DNA from: Arenibacter algicola
GTDB lineage: Bacteria > Bacteroidota > Bacteroidia > Flavobacteriales > Flavobacteriaceae
DNA length: 64,000 nt
Assembly: GCF_000733925.1 (NCBI RefSeq)
Contig: NZ_JPOO01000003.1
Span: 1,364,001 to 1,428,000, forward strand
Direction of reading: 5' to 3'
Part shown: positions 25,520-33,869 of the stretch, piece after piece
How the letters are laid out: the number at the start of each line of letters is the position of its first letter
Numbering within the stretch: position 1 is the stretch's first letter
Made by a program: the position numbers and the translations under genes
Notes under the pieces: model-generated
What the model saw: the letters and a program-made list of their open reading frames with translations, nothing else
What the model was told of the DNA's origin: nothing
The model's database searches: none

Positions 25520-26161
25520 ATGGTTTTAGACAAAGACACCGCCAAAAAAACTGCAGAGCTTCTGCTGCAAATTAATGCAATTAAGTTGAAACCTGAAAAT
25601 CCTTTTACATGGGCTTCAGGGTGGAAATCTCCAATTTATTGCGATAATAGGATAATCCTCTCGTATCCAAGCATTAGGAATTATGTACGGGAACAAATGG
25701 CAAAACAGGTAGAAAGCCTGTACGGGAAGCCGGATGTGATAGCAGGAGTGGCCACAGGGGCCATTGGGATCGGGATGCTGGTAGCCGAGTATTTGGGACT
25801 ACCATTTATATATGTACGGCCCGAAGCCAAATCCCACGGTCGTCAAAACCAAATAGAAGGTCGTTTGGAGGCCAATCAGAGTGTAGTTGTTATTGAAGAC
25901 CTTATCAGCACCGGAAAAAGTAGTCTAAATGCCGTGGACGCTTTAAAAAGCAATGGTGCACATGTAAAGGGAATGCTGGCCATTTTTACCTATGGATTTG
26001 ATGTGGCCAATGAAAACTTTAAGAAATACGGCTTGGATTTACATACCTTGAGCAACTACGATTATTTAATTCAACAAGCCTCGGACACCAATTATATTAA
26101 AGAGAATCAATTAAAAACTTTACTAGAGTGGAAAAGCAGCCCCTCTACCTGGCAATCTTAA
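25520..26161 (+). CDS. pyrE: Orotate phosphoribosyltransferase
   Basis: 213 residues from the ATG at 25520 (MVLDKDTAKKTAELLL); the open frame runs further upstream from a TTG inside the NUDIX gene but this is not used by homologues. It makes OMP from orotate and PRPP. FTWASGWKSPIYCDNR is the orotate/PRPP loop, GVATGAIGIG and YVRPEAKSHGRQNQIEG follow, and VVVIEDLISTGKSSL is the PRPP-binding motif. Next gene starts 3 bases after the stop. Confidence 0.95.
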   Translation: MVLDKDTAKKTAELLLQINAIKLKPENPFTWASGWKSPIYCDNRIILSYPSIRNYVREQMAKQVESLYGKPDVIAGVATGAIGIGMLVAEYLGLPFIYVRPEAKSHGRQNQIEGRLEANQSVVVIEDLISTGKSSLNAVDALKSNGAHVKGMLAIFTYGFDVANENFKKYGLDLHTLSNYDYLIQQASDTNYIKENQLKTLLEWKSSPSTWQS

Positions 26162-26164
26162 ATT

Positions 26165-26557
26165 ATGTATTTAGAAACTCCCAAGAAAAAAGTCAATAAA
26201 AGCAGTAAAGAAGTTTTTGATTTTCTGAACGATGTGAAGAATTTTGAAACTTTAATGCCCGAAAACATTAGTAAGTTTGAGCTTATTAATGAAAATAGAT
26301 TTTTGTTTGCGCTTAAAGGAATGCCTGAAATTGTATTGCAAAAAAAACAGCAGACACCTCATTCGCAATTGATTTTGGGTGCAGCAAGTGATAAATTACC
26401 CTTTACCCTGACTGCCGATATTGCTTCAATAAATGAGCAAGAATGTGAGGTTACCCTAAGTTTTGAAGGGGAATTCAATGCTATGATGGCCATGATGATA
26501 AAATCGCCGATCAATAATTTTATAGGTACACTTTCCGAGAATCTTTCCAAAATATAA
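26165..26557 (+). CDS. SRPBCC-fold (polyketide-cyclase-like) protein
   Basis: 130 residues with the START/SRPBCC layout: N-terminal strand (LETPKKKVNKSSKEVFDFLND, of which KKVNKSSKEVFDFL is the key part), central beta sheet and a long C-terminal helix (MMAMMIKSPINNFIGTLSE). Such proteins bind a hydrophobic ligand in the pocket. It begins 3 bases after pyrE and is surely cotranscribed. No specific ligand or pyrimidine connection is evident. Confidence 0.75.
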   Translation: MYLETPKKKVNKSSKEVFDFLNDVKNFETLMPENISKFELINENRFLFALKGMPEIVLQKKQQTPHSQLILGAASDKLPFTLTADIASINEQECEVTLSFEGEFNAMMAMMIKSPINNFIGTLSENLSKI

Positions 26558-26585
26558 CATTAATCACCTTTTTTGGATCCAATGC

Positions 26586-27317
26586 TCAATACAGCAACTG
26601 CACCTCTTTTAGGCTGAATTCCTTCATTATATCGTCCTCCATTAAAATCTTAAGTTTTCCTGCACTGGAAACACCCTTTATAAATCCCATAAACATCTCA
26701 TCGTTCTGATTTTTAAAGGTAGACGGCTTATCCTTTCTAAAAAGTGCCGTCTCGTAACGTTTAAAAAGCTCTTCCTTGTCCAATTTTCCCTTCTCGGCCA
26801 ACAAGCTTTTTAAATTTACAACAATGTTCAATAGCAGTTCGTCAAGATCCATTGTTCTTCCCAAAAGCAGCTTTAGGGAGGACACATTGGGAAGGTTATT
26901 GAAGGTTAATTGATTTACATTTAATCCAATTCCGACTATGGACGCCTGAATATGTTGTCCGGACAAAATATTTTCGATGAGAATTCCACAAATTTTGGAA
27001 TGTCCTGACATAATGTCGTTAGGCCATTTAATCTTTAAATCAGGAACATGAAGTTGGGTTAGAGTGTTATAAATTGCCAGTGAAACATAAATATTCAAAA
27101 GAAACTGTTCGGAGACCGGACTCTCTAAAGATTTCACTAAAACACTAAAGGTCAAGTTCTTACCTGGCTCCGAAATCCAATTTGTCCCCATTTGCCCACG
27201 CCCCTTTAGTTGAGTATGGGCCATCACAGCCGTAAAATCCTCGATCTCATTATGGAACAACAAATCTTTTAAATAGGCGTTTGTTGAGTCCGTGGCACTA
27301 AGTTTGATTAATTGCAT
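26586..27317 (-). CDS. birA: Biotin--[acetyl-CoA-carboxylase] ligase
   Basis: 243 residues, the class I BirA with no N-terminal DNA-binding helix-turn-helix, so it is an enzyme only. KGRGQMGTNW is the biotinyl-AMP-binding GRGRxGR-type loop, KWPNDI carries the catalytic Lys, GILIEN and GIGLNVN follow. It would biotinylate pyruvate carboxylase and acetyl-CoA carboxylase. Divergent from rsfS, an arrangement common in this family. Confidence 0.92.
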   Translation of the reverse strand: MQLIKLSATDSTNAYLKDLLFHNEIEDFTAVMAHTQLKGRGQMGTNWISEPGKNLTFSVLVKSLESPVSEQFLLNIYVSLAIYNTLTQLHVPDLKIKWPNDIMSGHSKICGILIENILSGQHIQASIVGIGLNVNQLTFNNLPNVSSLKLLLGRTMDLDELLLNIVVNLKSLLAEKGKLDKEELFKRYETALFRKDKPSTFKNQNDEMFMGFIKGVSSAGKLKILMEDDIMKEFSLKEVQLLY

Positions 27318-27382
27318 TTACAATCTTATGATTATTATATAATGTATTGTTAAAAACAATAGTTAAAAAAACAAAAAAATAA

Positions 27383-27390
27383 TAACTTTG
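27383..27390 (+). promoter_or_regulatory. -7 promoter box of the rsfS-ftsH operon
   Basis: TAACTTTG matches TAnnTTTG, 20 bases before the rsfS start codon. No clear TTTG at the expected distance upstream. Confidence 0.5.
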
Positions 27391-27410
27391 TAAAAATTTA
27401 AAATTTTTGA

Positions 27411-27788
27411 ATGCAGAAAAGGAAAAGCAGCGCAGATGAGTTAATTGCCTTAATTTTAAGTGGAATAGAAGAGGTTAAAGGAAATGATATAAATTTACTT
27501 GATCTTAGAGATATAGAGAATACTGTTTGTGACTACTTTATTATTTGTAATGGTACTTCCAACACACATGTAAATGCCATAGTAGGCTCCATCCAAAAAA
27601 CTGTCAGTAAAGCAATTCAAGACAAGCCTTGGCATGTAGAAGGTTCTGATAATGCGGAATGGGTATTAATGGACTACGTAAACGTAGTAGTACATGTATT
27701 TCAAAAACAAGTCAGAGAATATTATGATATAGAAGGACTTTGGGGAGACGCCAAAGTAACCTCAGTTGAAAGTAGCTTCAATCAGTAA
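27411..27788 (+). CDS. rsfS: Ribosomal silencing factor RsfS (Iojap)
   Basis: 125 residues, normal for RsfS, which binds ribosomal protein L14 and blocks 30S/50S joining when nutrients are scarce. IENTVCDYFIICNGTSNTHVNAI and WHVEGSDNAEWVLMDYVNVVVHVF are the family core. First gene of a run leading straight into ftsH 9 bases later. Confidence 0.95.
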   Translation: MQKRKSSADELIALILSGIEEVKGNDINLLDLRDIENTVCDYFIICNGTSNTHVNAIVGSIQKTVSKAIQDKPWHVEGSDNAEWVLMDYVNVVVHVFQKQVREYYDIEGLWGDAKVTSVESSFNQ

Positions 27789-27797
27789 AAAAAAATA

Positions 27798-29825
27798 ATG
27801 GCAAAAGAAAATAATACAGGTCCCAAAAAACCCAAATTCAATACTTGGTGGATATATGGCGTAATAGCAATATTATTAATTGGTTTTCAATTTTTCGGCA
27901 GCGGAAACTTCGCGAATACCAAAAAAGCCAGTACCTCTGAGCTTCAGGAGTATTTGAGAAATGGGGATATCAGAAAAATATTGGTCATAACCAATACAAG
28001 ACAGGCAAAAATATTCCTCACCGAAGAGGCCTTAAAAAAGGAGGTTCACAAGGATGTATCCGATCAGCCCTTTTCCCTGACAGCCACTGCTACGCCACAG
28101 TATGTAGTGAACTACGGGGATCAGCAGAACTTTGAAAATGAGATCAATGACATTAAAAAGGAGAATAATTTAGACACGGAACTTACGTACGATCAAGAAT
28201 CGAATGTACTTACCGAACTCCTTTTAACCCTATTGCCATTTGTGCTTATCATAGGTATTTGGATCTATCTAATGCGCCGCATGTCCGGTGGAGCCGGTGG
28301 TGGAGCTGGTGGTCAGATTTTCAATATTGGAAAGTCCAAAGCCAAATTATTTGACGAAAAAACAGATACAAGAACCTCGTTCAAGGATGTTGCCGGATTG
28401 GAAGGCGCCAAGGAAGAAGTAGAGGAGATTGTGGAATTCTTGAGAAATCCTGACAAATACACCTCTTTAGGGGGTAAAATTCCTAAAGGAGCTCTATTGG
28501 TAGGACCTCCAGGAACCGGTAAAACCTTATTGGCCAAAGCTGTTGCAGGGGAAGCAAAGGTTCCTTTCTTTTCGCTTTCCGGTTCAGATTTCGTGGAAAT
28601 GTTCGTAGGGGTAGGAGCCTCTAGGGTAAGAGACTTATTTAAACAAGCCAAAGACAAATCGCCAGCAATTATTTTTATTGATGAGATAGATGCCATTGGT
28701 AGGGCCAGGGGCAAGAACAATTTTACAGGTTCCAATGACGAAAGGGAAAATACCTTGAACCAGTTATTGACCGAAATGGATGGTTTTGGTACCAATACCA
28801 ACGTTATTGTTTTAGCGGCGACCAACCGTGCCGATGTTTTGGACAAGGCATTAATGAGAGCAGGCCGATTTGACAGACAGATCTATGTGGACCTTCCGGA
28901 CATTAGGGAGAGGAAAGAAATTTTTGAAGTGCACCTAAGACCTATAAAAACAGCGGAGACTTTGGATTTGGATTTCCTTGCCAAACAAACTCCCGGTTTT
29001 TCAGGGGCCGATATCGCCAATGTCTGTAATGAGGCGGCATTGATTGCAGCACGTAAAGAGAAAAAAGCGGTCTCCAAACAAGACTTCTTGGATGCCGTAG
29101 ACAGAATTGTTGGAGGGCTTGAGAAAAAGAACAAAATAATTACCCCGGGGGAAAAAGAAACCATTGCATATCACGAAGCCGGGCATGCAACGGTAAGTTG
29201 GATGTTGGAACACGCAGCGCCCCTGGTAAAAGTAACTATAGTACCCAGAGGGCAATCCTTAGGCGCCGCATGGTATCTGCCCGAAGAACGCTTAATTGTT
29301 CGCCCGGAACAAATGAAAGATGAAATGTGTGCCACCTTGGGCGGTAGGGCTGCCGAAAAAGTTATCTTTAATAAGATATCAACAGGCGCTCTTAGCGATT
29401 TGGAAAAGGTTACCAAGCAAGCCAGGGCTATGGTCACTATATATGGATTAAATGATGAGATTGGGAATTTAACCTATTACGATTCCTCAGGTCAAAATGA
29501 ATATGGCTTTTCCAAACCCTATAGTGAACAGACTGCGCAGACCATAGACAAGGAAATTTCCAAGCTTATTGAAGAGCAGTATAAAAGAGCAGTTGAATTA
29601 TTGTCCAACAACAAAGATAAACTTACTGAATTAGCAGAGCGTTTATTGGAAAAAGAAGTTATATTTAAGGACGATTTGGAAAAGATTTTCGGCAAGCGTC
29701 CTTTTGAAAGGGATAAGAGAATGGAAGCCGAAGAAGCTGCAGAAAAGGTGGAAAAAGCCAATGAAGCGGCAGAAAAGGTGGAAAAAGCGAACAAGGATCT
29801 TCCAAAATCGGAAACGGAAAAATAA
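27798..29825 (+). CDS. ftsH: ATP-dependent zinc metalloprotease FtsH
   Basis: 675 residues, membrane hexamer that extracts and degrades membrane and short-lived soluble proteins. Two transmembrane helices (about 17-35 and 140-160) flank a periplasmic domain; AAA+ Walker A GPPGTGKT near residue 236, Walker B IIFIDEID, second region NRADVLDKAL.RPGRFD-type (written here as MRAGRFDRQIYVDLP; AGRFD replaces PGRFD), and zinc motif HEAGH near 459. The C-terminal tail has a 10-residue tandem repeat. Acid-rich end ESETEK-like tail after the repeats. Confidence 0.96.
   Translation: MAKENNTGPKKPKFNTWWIYGVIAILLIGFQFFGSGNFANTKKASTSELQEYLRNGDIRKILVITNTRQAKIFLTEEALKKEVHKDVSDQPFSLTATATPQYVVNYGDQQNFENEINDIKKENNLDTELTYDQESNVLTELLLTLLPFVLIIGIWIYLMRRMSGGAGGGAGGQIFNIGKSKAKLFDEKTDTRTSFKDVAGLEGAKEEVEEIVEFLRNPDKYTSLGGKIPKGALLVGPPGTGKTLLAKAVAGEAKVPFFSLSGSDFVEMFVGVGASRVRDLFKQAKDKSPAIIFIDEIDAIGRARGKNNFTGSNDERENTLNQLLTEMDGFGTNTNVIVLAATNRADVLDKALMRAGRFDRQIYVDLPDIRERKEIFEVHLRPIKTAETLDLDFLAKQTPGFSGADIANVCNEAALIAARKEKKAVSKQDFLDAVDRIVGGLEKKNKIITPGEKETIAYHEAGHATVSWMLEHAAPLVKVTIVPRGQSLGAAWYLPEERLIVRPEQMKDEMCATLGGRAAEKVIFNKISTGALSDLEKVTKQARAMVTIYGLNDEIGNLTYYDSSGQNEYGFSKPYSEQTAQTIDKEISKLIEEQYKRAVELLSNNKDKLTELAERLLEKEVIFKDDLEKIFGKRPFERDKRMEAEEAAEKVEKANEAAEKVEKANKDLPKSETEK
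29733..29792 (+). repeat. 30-bp tandem duplication in the ftsH tail
   Basis: Two units, 29733-29762 and 29763-29792, differ at three positions and both encode EAAEKVEKAN. The changes in DNA are silent, so the duplication is old enough to drift while the peptide is kept. It lengthens a charged helical C-terminal tail. Confidence 0.9.
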
Positions 29826-29884
29826 AACACTAAATAATTCGTTGCACTTAAACACTAGGTATCAAAGAAGCGTTTTAGATATTA

Positions 29885-30496
29885 ATGGGATTATTCGATA
29901 AACTTTTCGGGGGAGGAAAAAGAAAGGTTTCCAAGGAAACTGTGGAAACGAGGGGCCAACATATGCCCGACTTAAATATTCCTGTGGACGAAAAGTTTAC
30001 CATTAATTTTAAACATAATGGAGGCAAGTTCCTGTATTGTGATTCCATTAATGAGGTGTTCAGCAATTTGGACAATATTATCATTGAAAATAAATGGCAG
30101 GACCAAACCTTTTTTTCAATGGACAAAAGATTGGAGGAAAAGTTTTCCAAACAGGAAATTAATTTCACCAACCTCCCCAATAAAAGCGAAATATTTTTCA
30201 CCACTTGCGAGCATTTAATTGCTCAAAATGGTTCCATTTTGGTGTGCTCCAACCAATTGAAAGAAAGAAAACTTCACGAATTACCTTCAAATGTTATTGT
30301 TTTTGCCACAACTAGCCAGATGGTCGAATCTATTGGTGAGGGATTAAAGACAATTAAGAAGAAGTATAAAAATGTAATTCCGGCCAATATTACCACCATT
30401 AAACATTTCCAGCCCACGGCTGAAAATTCAGACGATTTCTTAACTTACGGAAGTAGTTCTAAAAATCTTTATCTTTTACTTCTGGAAGACTTATAA
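29885..30496 (+). CDS. LUD-domain protein
   Basis: 203 residues of the LUD (lactate utilisation, LutC/YkgG-like) fold. MGLFDKLFGGGKRKVSK is a short basic amphipathic start, followed by the domain with FFTTCEHLIAQNGSILVCSNQ, which is the typical nucleotide/substrate loop, and FATTSQMVESIGEGLKTIKKKY. The gene is not near lactate genes; it sits 59 bases after ftsH and one base before cdsA, a fixed position in Flavobacteriia, so its role may relate to envelope lipid genes. No substrate can be assigned. Confidence 0.8.
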   Translation: MGLFDKLFGGGKRKVSKETVETRGQHMPDLNIPVDEKFTINFKHNGGKFLYCDSINEVFSNLDNIIIENKWQDQTFFSMDKRLEEKFSKQEINFTNLPNKSEIFFTTCEHLIAQNGSILVCSNQLKERKLHELPSNVIVFATTSQMVESIGEGLKTIKKKYKNVIPANITTIKHFQPTAENSDDFLTYGSSSKNLYLLLLEDL

Positions 30497-30497
30497 C

Positions 30498-31301
30498 ATG
30501 AGAGAAATTTTAAGGCGCTTACTTACAGGTGCGGTCTATGTAATTCTGCTACTATCCGCCGTATTCCTAAGCTCCGATGCCTTTGATTTTTTATTTATGA
30601 CCTTTGGACTCGCTTGTCTTTACGAGTACAAACGAATGATAAAACTTCCGGGTTACCATATTTTTATAGCTTATTTGGCACTTTGGTGGGCATTTATTTA
30701 TCTTATCAATGATAAGATTCTTGTCAATATTTTGATGTTCATTACAATATCGATTAATTTTATACTGTTGTACTACCTCTTTTCAGGAAAGGAAAAACTG
30801 TTCAACAATTTGCAAAAGTTTATTATTGGCTTATTTTATATAGGGGGAGGCTGTATTTTCCTTACTATGATACCTTATAAGGACAATGAATTTGCAAAAT
30901 TTCTGATTATGGGGGTATTTATCCTTATTTGGGTAAACGACACTTTTGCCTATTTGGTAGGAAAAAGTATTGGCCGCAATAAATTGTTCCCATCAATCTC
31001 CCCAAAAAAAACGATAGAGGGAGCAATTGGAGGTTTTGTTTTTGCCTTGGCGGCGTCATATTTTTTATCAAAATATGAGACCAATATTTCTTTGGGACAA
31101 TGGTTGATCCTAGCAACTGTGATAGTATTCACAGGAAGCTTGGGCGATCTTATAGAATCTAAATTTAAAAGGGCTGCTGGGGTCAAGGACAGTGGAGCTA
31201 TTTTACCGGGACATGGCGGCATGTTGGACCGATTGGACAGTTTGGTTTTTGCCGCACCTTTTGCATATTTAACTTTAATTATATTCTCACATGTTTCATA
31301 A
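30498..31301 (+). CDS. cdsA: Phosphatidate cytidylyltransferase
   Basis: 267 residues with seven to eight membrane segments. CdsA makes CDP-diacylglycerol from phosphatidate and CTP. The signature S.K+..G...GG....D..(K)R..GVKD.....PGHGG.LDR.D is present: SPKKTIEGAIGG, LGDLIESKFKRAAGVKDSG, LPGHGGMLDRLDSL. It overlaps psd by 11 bases, so translation is coupled. Confidence 0.95.
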   Translation: MREILRRLLTGAVYVILLLSAVFLSSDAFDFLFMTFGLACLYEYKRMIKLPGYHIFIAYLALWWAFIYLINDKILVNILMFITISINFILLYYLFSGKEKLFNNLQKFIIGLFYIGGGCIFLTMIPYKDNEFAKFLIMGVFILIWVNDTFAYLVGKSIGRNKLFPSISPKKTIEGAIGGFVFALAASYFLSKYETNISLGQWLILATVIVFTGSLGDLIESKFKRAAGVKDSGAILPGHGGMLDRLDSLVFAAPFAYLTLIIFSHVS

Positions 31302-31965
31302 AGAAGGACAAAAAATTATTATAACAACCTTTATTATAGTTTGTTCCATTATAATATTGGCCAATTATTTTATAGATATAGCTTGGTTGAAATTTGGACT
31401 TCAAATAATTTCCTTGATCATCCTTGTTTTAATTCTACAGTTTTTTAGAAACCCCAAAAGGAACGTTTCCAAGAATTTTGATGAAATATTGGCGCCTGTA
31501 GATGGCAAGGTGGTTGCTATTGAAGAAGTGGAGGAAACCGAATATTTCAAGGCAAAACGGATCCAAGTATCCATTTTTATGTCCCCTATAAATGTGCACG
31601 TAACAAGATACCCGGCAAGTGGACTTGTTAAATTTTCAAAATACCATGCGGGAAAATATCTGGTGGCCTGGCATCCCAAATCCAGCGAAGAGAATGAAAG
31701 GACTACCATTGTTATAAACACTCCCAAGTTTGGGGATATCCTCTACCGCCAAATTGCCGGTGCCCTGGCACGTCGTATAGTCAATTACGCGGAAGTGGGA
31801 GAAAGCGTTCAACAAGGGGAGGATGCAGGATTTATTAAATTTGGCTCTAGAGTAGATTTGTTCTTACCTTTGGATAGTGCAATTACCGTAAAATTGCACC
31901 AAAAGGTGACCGGGGCAAAAACATGCATTGCAACTACAAGGGTTAAAAAAGAAAATGAAGACTGA
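31291..31965 (+). CDS. psd: Phosphatidylserine decarboxylase family protein
   Basis: 224 residues of the short, archaetidylserine-type Psd. Two hydrophobic segments at the N-terminus (10-50), catalytic region APVDGKVVAIEE, HVTRYPASGLV, and the self-cleavage serine in FIKFGSRVDLFLP near residue 190 (GS instead of LGST), which creates the pyruvoyl group. It makes phosphatidylethanolamine, the main lipid of the group. It follows cdsA by overlap and is followed by an ACBP gene overlapping by 11 bases. Confidence 0.93.
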   Translation: MFHKEGQKIIITTFIIVCSIIILANYFIDIAWLKFGLQIISLIILVLILQFFRNPKRNVSKNFDEILAPVDGKVVAIEEVEETEYFKAKRIQVSIFMSPINVHVTRYPASGLVKFSKYHAGKYLVAWHPKSSEENERTTIVINTPKFGDILYRQIAGALARRIVNYAEVGESVQQGEDAGFIKFGSRVDLFLPLDSAITVKLHQKVTGAKTCIATTRVKKENED

Positions 31966-32224
31966 TAAACTAAATAAGGATTTTATAGCGGCGGTCGATT
32001 TCGTTAATGACTACACAGACCCGTTGCCTGCCGATCTTTTATTAAAACTATATGCCTATTTTAAAATTGCCAACCGCAATTTTAGTCATCCGGGAAGCAG
32101 GACTCCCTTAATAAATGCGTTTAAGGCCAATGCCCTGATCCAAGCAAAAAATGTAAGTATTGAAGAAGCTATGGAGCGTTATATAGAATTGGTGGACAAA
32201 GAAGTAAGGAATACCAAAAAATAA
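31955..32224 (+). CDS. Acyl-CoA-binding protein (ACBP)
   Basis: 89 residues from the ATG at 31955, a start preferred over the upstream TTG since ACBP is about 86-90 residues. It is a four-helix bundle binding long-chain acyl-CoA: FIAAVDFVND, LLLKLYAYFKIANRN (normally YxLYKQAT..) and KNVSIEEAMERYIELVD. The usual LYKQ, GxxKxxAW motifs are altered (HPGSRTPLINAFKANAL), so affinity may differ. Placed after cdsA and psd, overlapping psd by 11 bases, it could supply acyl chains for phospholipid synthesis. Confidence 0.82.
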   Translation: MKTDKLNKDFIAAVDFVNDYTDPLPADLLLKLYAYFKIANRNFSHPGSRTPLINAFKANALIQAKNVSIEEAMERYIELVDKEVRNTKK

Positions 32225-32362
32225 AGTACAAATCGTCTAGCCGTTACTTTTTAAAATTTACTTATATAATTTGGATTGGGAGACCCAACCAAAAACGGAT
32301 AAAATTCCAACTTTCTTTTTTCAACAAATGCATTTCCCCATAAATTAGATTCCACAAAGTCT
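32225..32362. terminator. Convergent intergenic region with a possible shared terminator
   Basis: Between the ACBP gene and the convergent desaturase gene. AAAGTA near 32224 and TACTTT near 32245 form a 6-bp stem followed by T residues. Weak. Confidence 0.3.
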
Positions 32363-33631
32363 TTAAGCAGCCATTCCCAATTGGGTTTCCTTATTTTCAA
32401 AATAGCTAAAATATATACCTGCAAAAATCGTGATTAAAAAATAGCCCCCTATCCAAATATTGGCCATGGGAAGATAAGCGTTTAGGCCAAACCAATCGCC
32501 GAAATAAACTAACCATAAAATTCCCGCCACCCCTCTGATAACTTCAATCCCCACAGCATATTTTTTCCGATCCATCAGCGTAGTATATCCATAGATTCCG
32601 ATAAAAATAAAGGCACTAAATATAAGTAGTCCCTCAAAACCAATTTCAGTGTAGTTATAGAACATAAACATCATTAGCCCCAAACTTGTTAGCATTTGAA
32701 AAATGGCATACAGTTTCAGCCGATTGGTGGCGCTGGTTGCATATCTTTTAAAATTGTAAACATCCCCTATAACGGCAATGGGATACTTTTCCTTAACATC
32801 ATTGGGCCTCCAGCCTGTAGGCATAAACCATATACGCAATTTGTCCCGTAAGCTCTTGGTGCGCCATGCATCTTGCACTATCCTCCACAAATGCTGAAAA
32901 TTGATAATTATAGGATTCCAGGTCCCCGCGGGCTTCAATACTCCAAATTGAGGCGGAACCTCATCCATCTCCTCCTGAAACGTACCAAACATACGGTCCC
33001 AGACACACAAAATCTGTCCTAGGTTCTTATCAATGTATTCCGGGTTAATGGCGTGGTGCACCCTATGTTGGGAAGGGGTGACCAATACATATTCCAACCA
33101 ACCCATTTTACCGATATGCCTGGTATGGTACCAGAACTGTGCAAACAAATGTATGGGAGCCAAAATAGCTATAACCATTTGTGGTACGCCCAAAACCGCT
33201 GCTGGGATAAGGAACAGGGAAAAATAACCCACCAGGTTGCTAATGGGTTGCCTAAGGGCACAGGCAAGATTAAACTCTTCACTGCTATGGTGAATTACAT
33301 GTTGATTCCAAAAAATATTTATTTTATGGCTTAATCTATGGTTCCAGTAACCGGCAAAGTCCAGTACAACAAAAGCAATAGTCCATACCAACCAAGTGGC
33401 CTTAATTTCGGTTATGGCCAAATGCTCCAACAAAAAAGGATAGGAAACTACGATCACTGCCAGGCCCAAGGTATCCTTGATTATATTGGTCAACCCTGAA
33501 CTTATACTGGAAACGGTATCCATAACCTTATGCATTTGTTTTTTTACAAAATAGCCATAGGTTATTTCTATTGTCAAAAGGATTACAAAAAACGGGATGG
33601 CATATAAAAGCGCCGTTGCGTAGGTCTCCAT
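32363..33631 (-). CDS. Sterol desaturase / fatty-acid hydroxylase family membrane enzyme
   Basis: 422 residues with about eight membrane segments. The diiron histidine clusters of the superfamily are intact: HRLSH (near 103), HVIHHSSE (near 114), HTRHIG and HRVHHAINPE (near 195). The C-terminal part (about 280-410) adds four hydrophobic segments not found in the shortest members. Such enzymes hydroxylate or desaturate a lipid, sterol or carotenoid; substrate unknown. Alone on the minus strand with a TATATTTG box reading toward it at 33667-33660. Confidence 0.85.
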   Translation of the reverse strand: METYATALLYAIPFFVILLTIEITYGYFVKKQMHKVMDTVSSISSGLTNIIKDTLGLAVIVVSYPFLLEHLAITEIKATWLVWTIAFVVLDFAGYWNHRLSHKINIFWNQHVIHHSSEEFNLACALRQPISNLVGYFSLFLIPAAVLGVPQMVIAILAPIHLFAQFWYHTRHIGKMGWLEYVLVTPSQHRVHHAINPEYIDKNLGQILCVWDRMFGTFQEEMDEVPPQFGVLKPAGTWNPIIINFQHLWRIVQDAWRTKSLRDKLRIWFMPTGWRPNDVKEKYPIAVIGDVYNFKRYATSATNRLKLYAIFQMLTSLGLMMFMFYNYTEIGFEGLLIFSAFIFIGIYGYTTLMDRKKYAVGIEVIRGVAGILWLVYFGDWFGLNAYLPMANIWIGGYFLITIFAGIYFSYFENKETQLGMAA

Positions 33632-33869
33632 AAGGCAAGGTAAATTCTGAAGTCTCTAACAAATATAGTGAAAATCGTTATTTTTTTATTGCCTCTTTTT
33701 TTGATATAAGATCCAAGCCCTTATTGTCAAGTTCGTGAACAAAAAAAGCCACTCATTACACAACAACTATTTTCTACTTATAAAAACCTAGGTGGCATTT
33801 GGCCAAAGGCTTTGTTTACAATTTAAATAAAGTATAAATTAGTTGCATATACCTTATATTGGCCATTAC

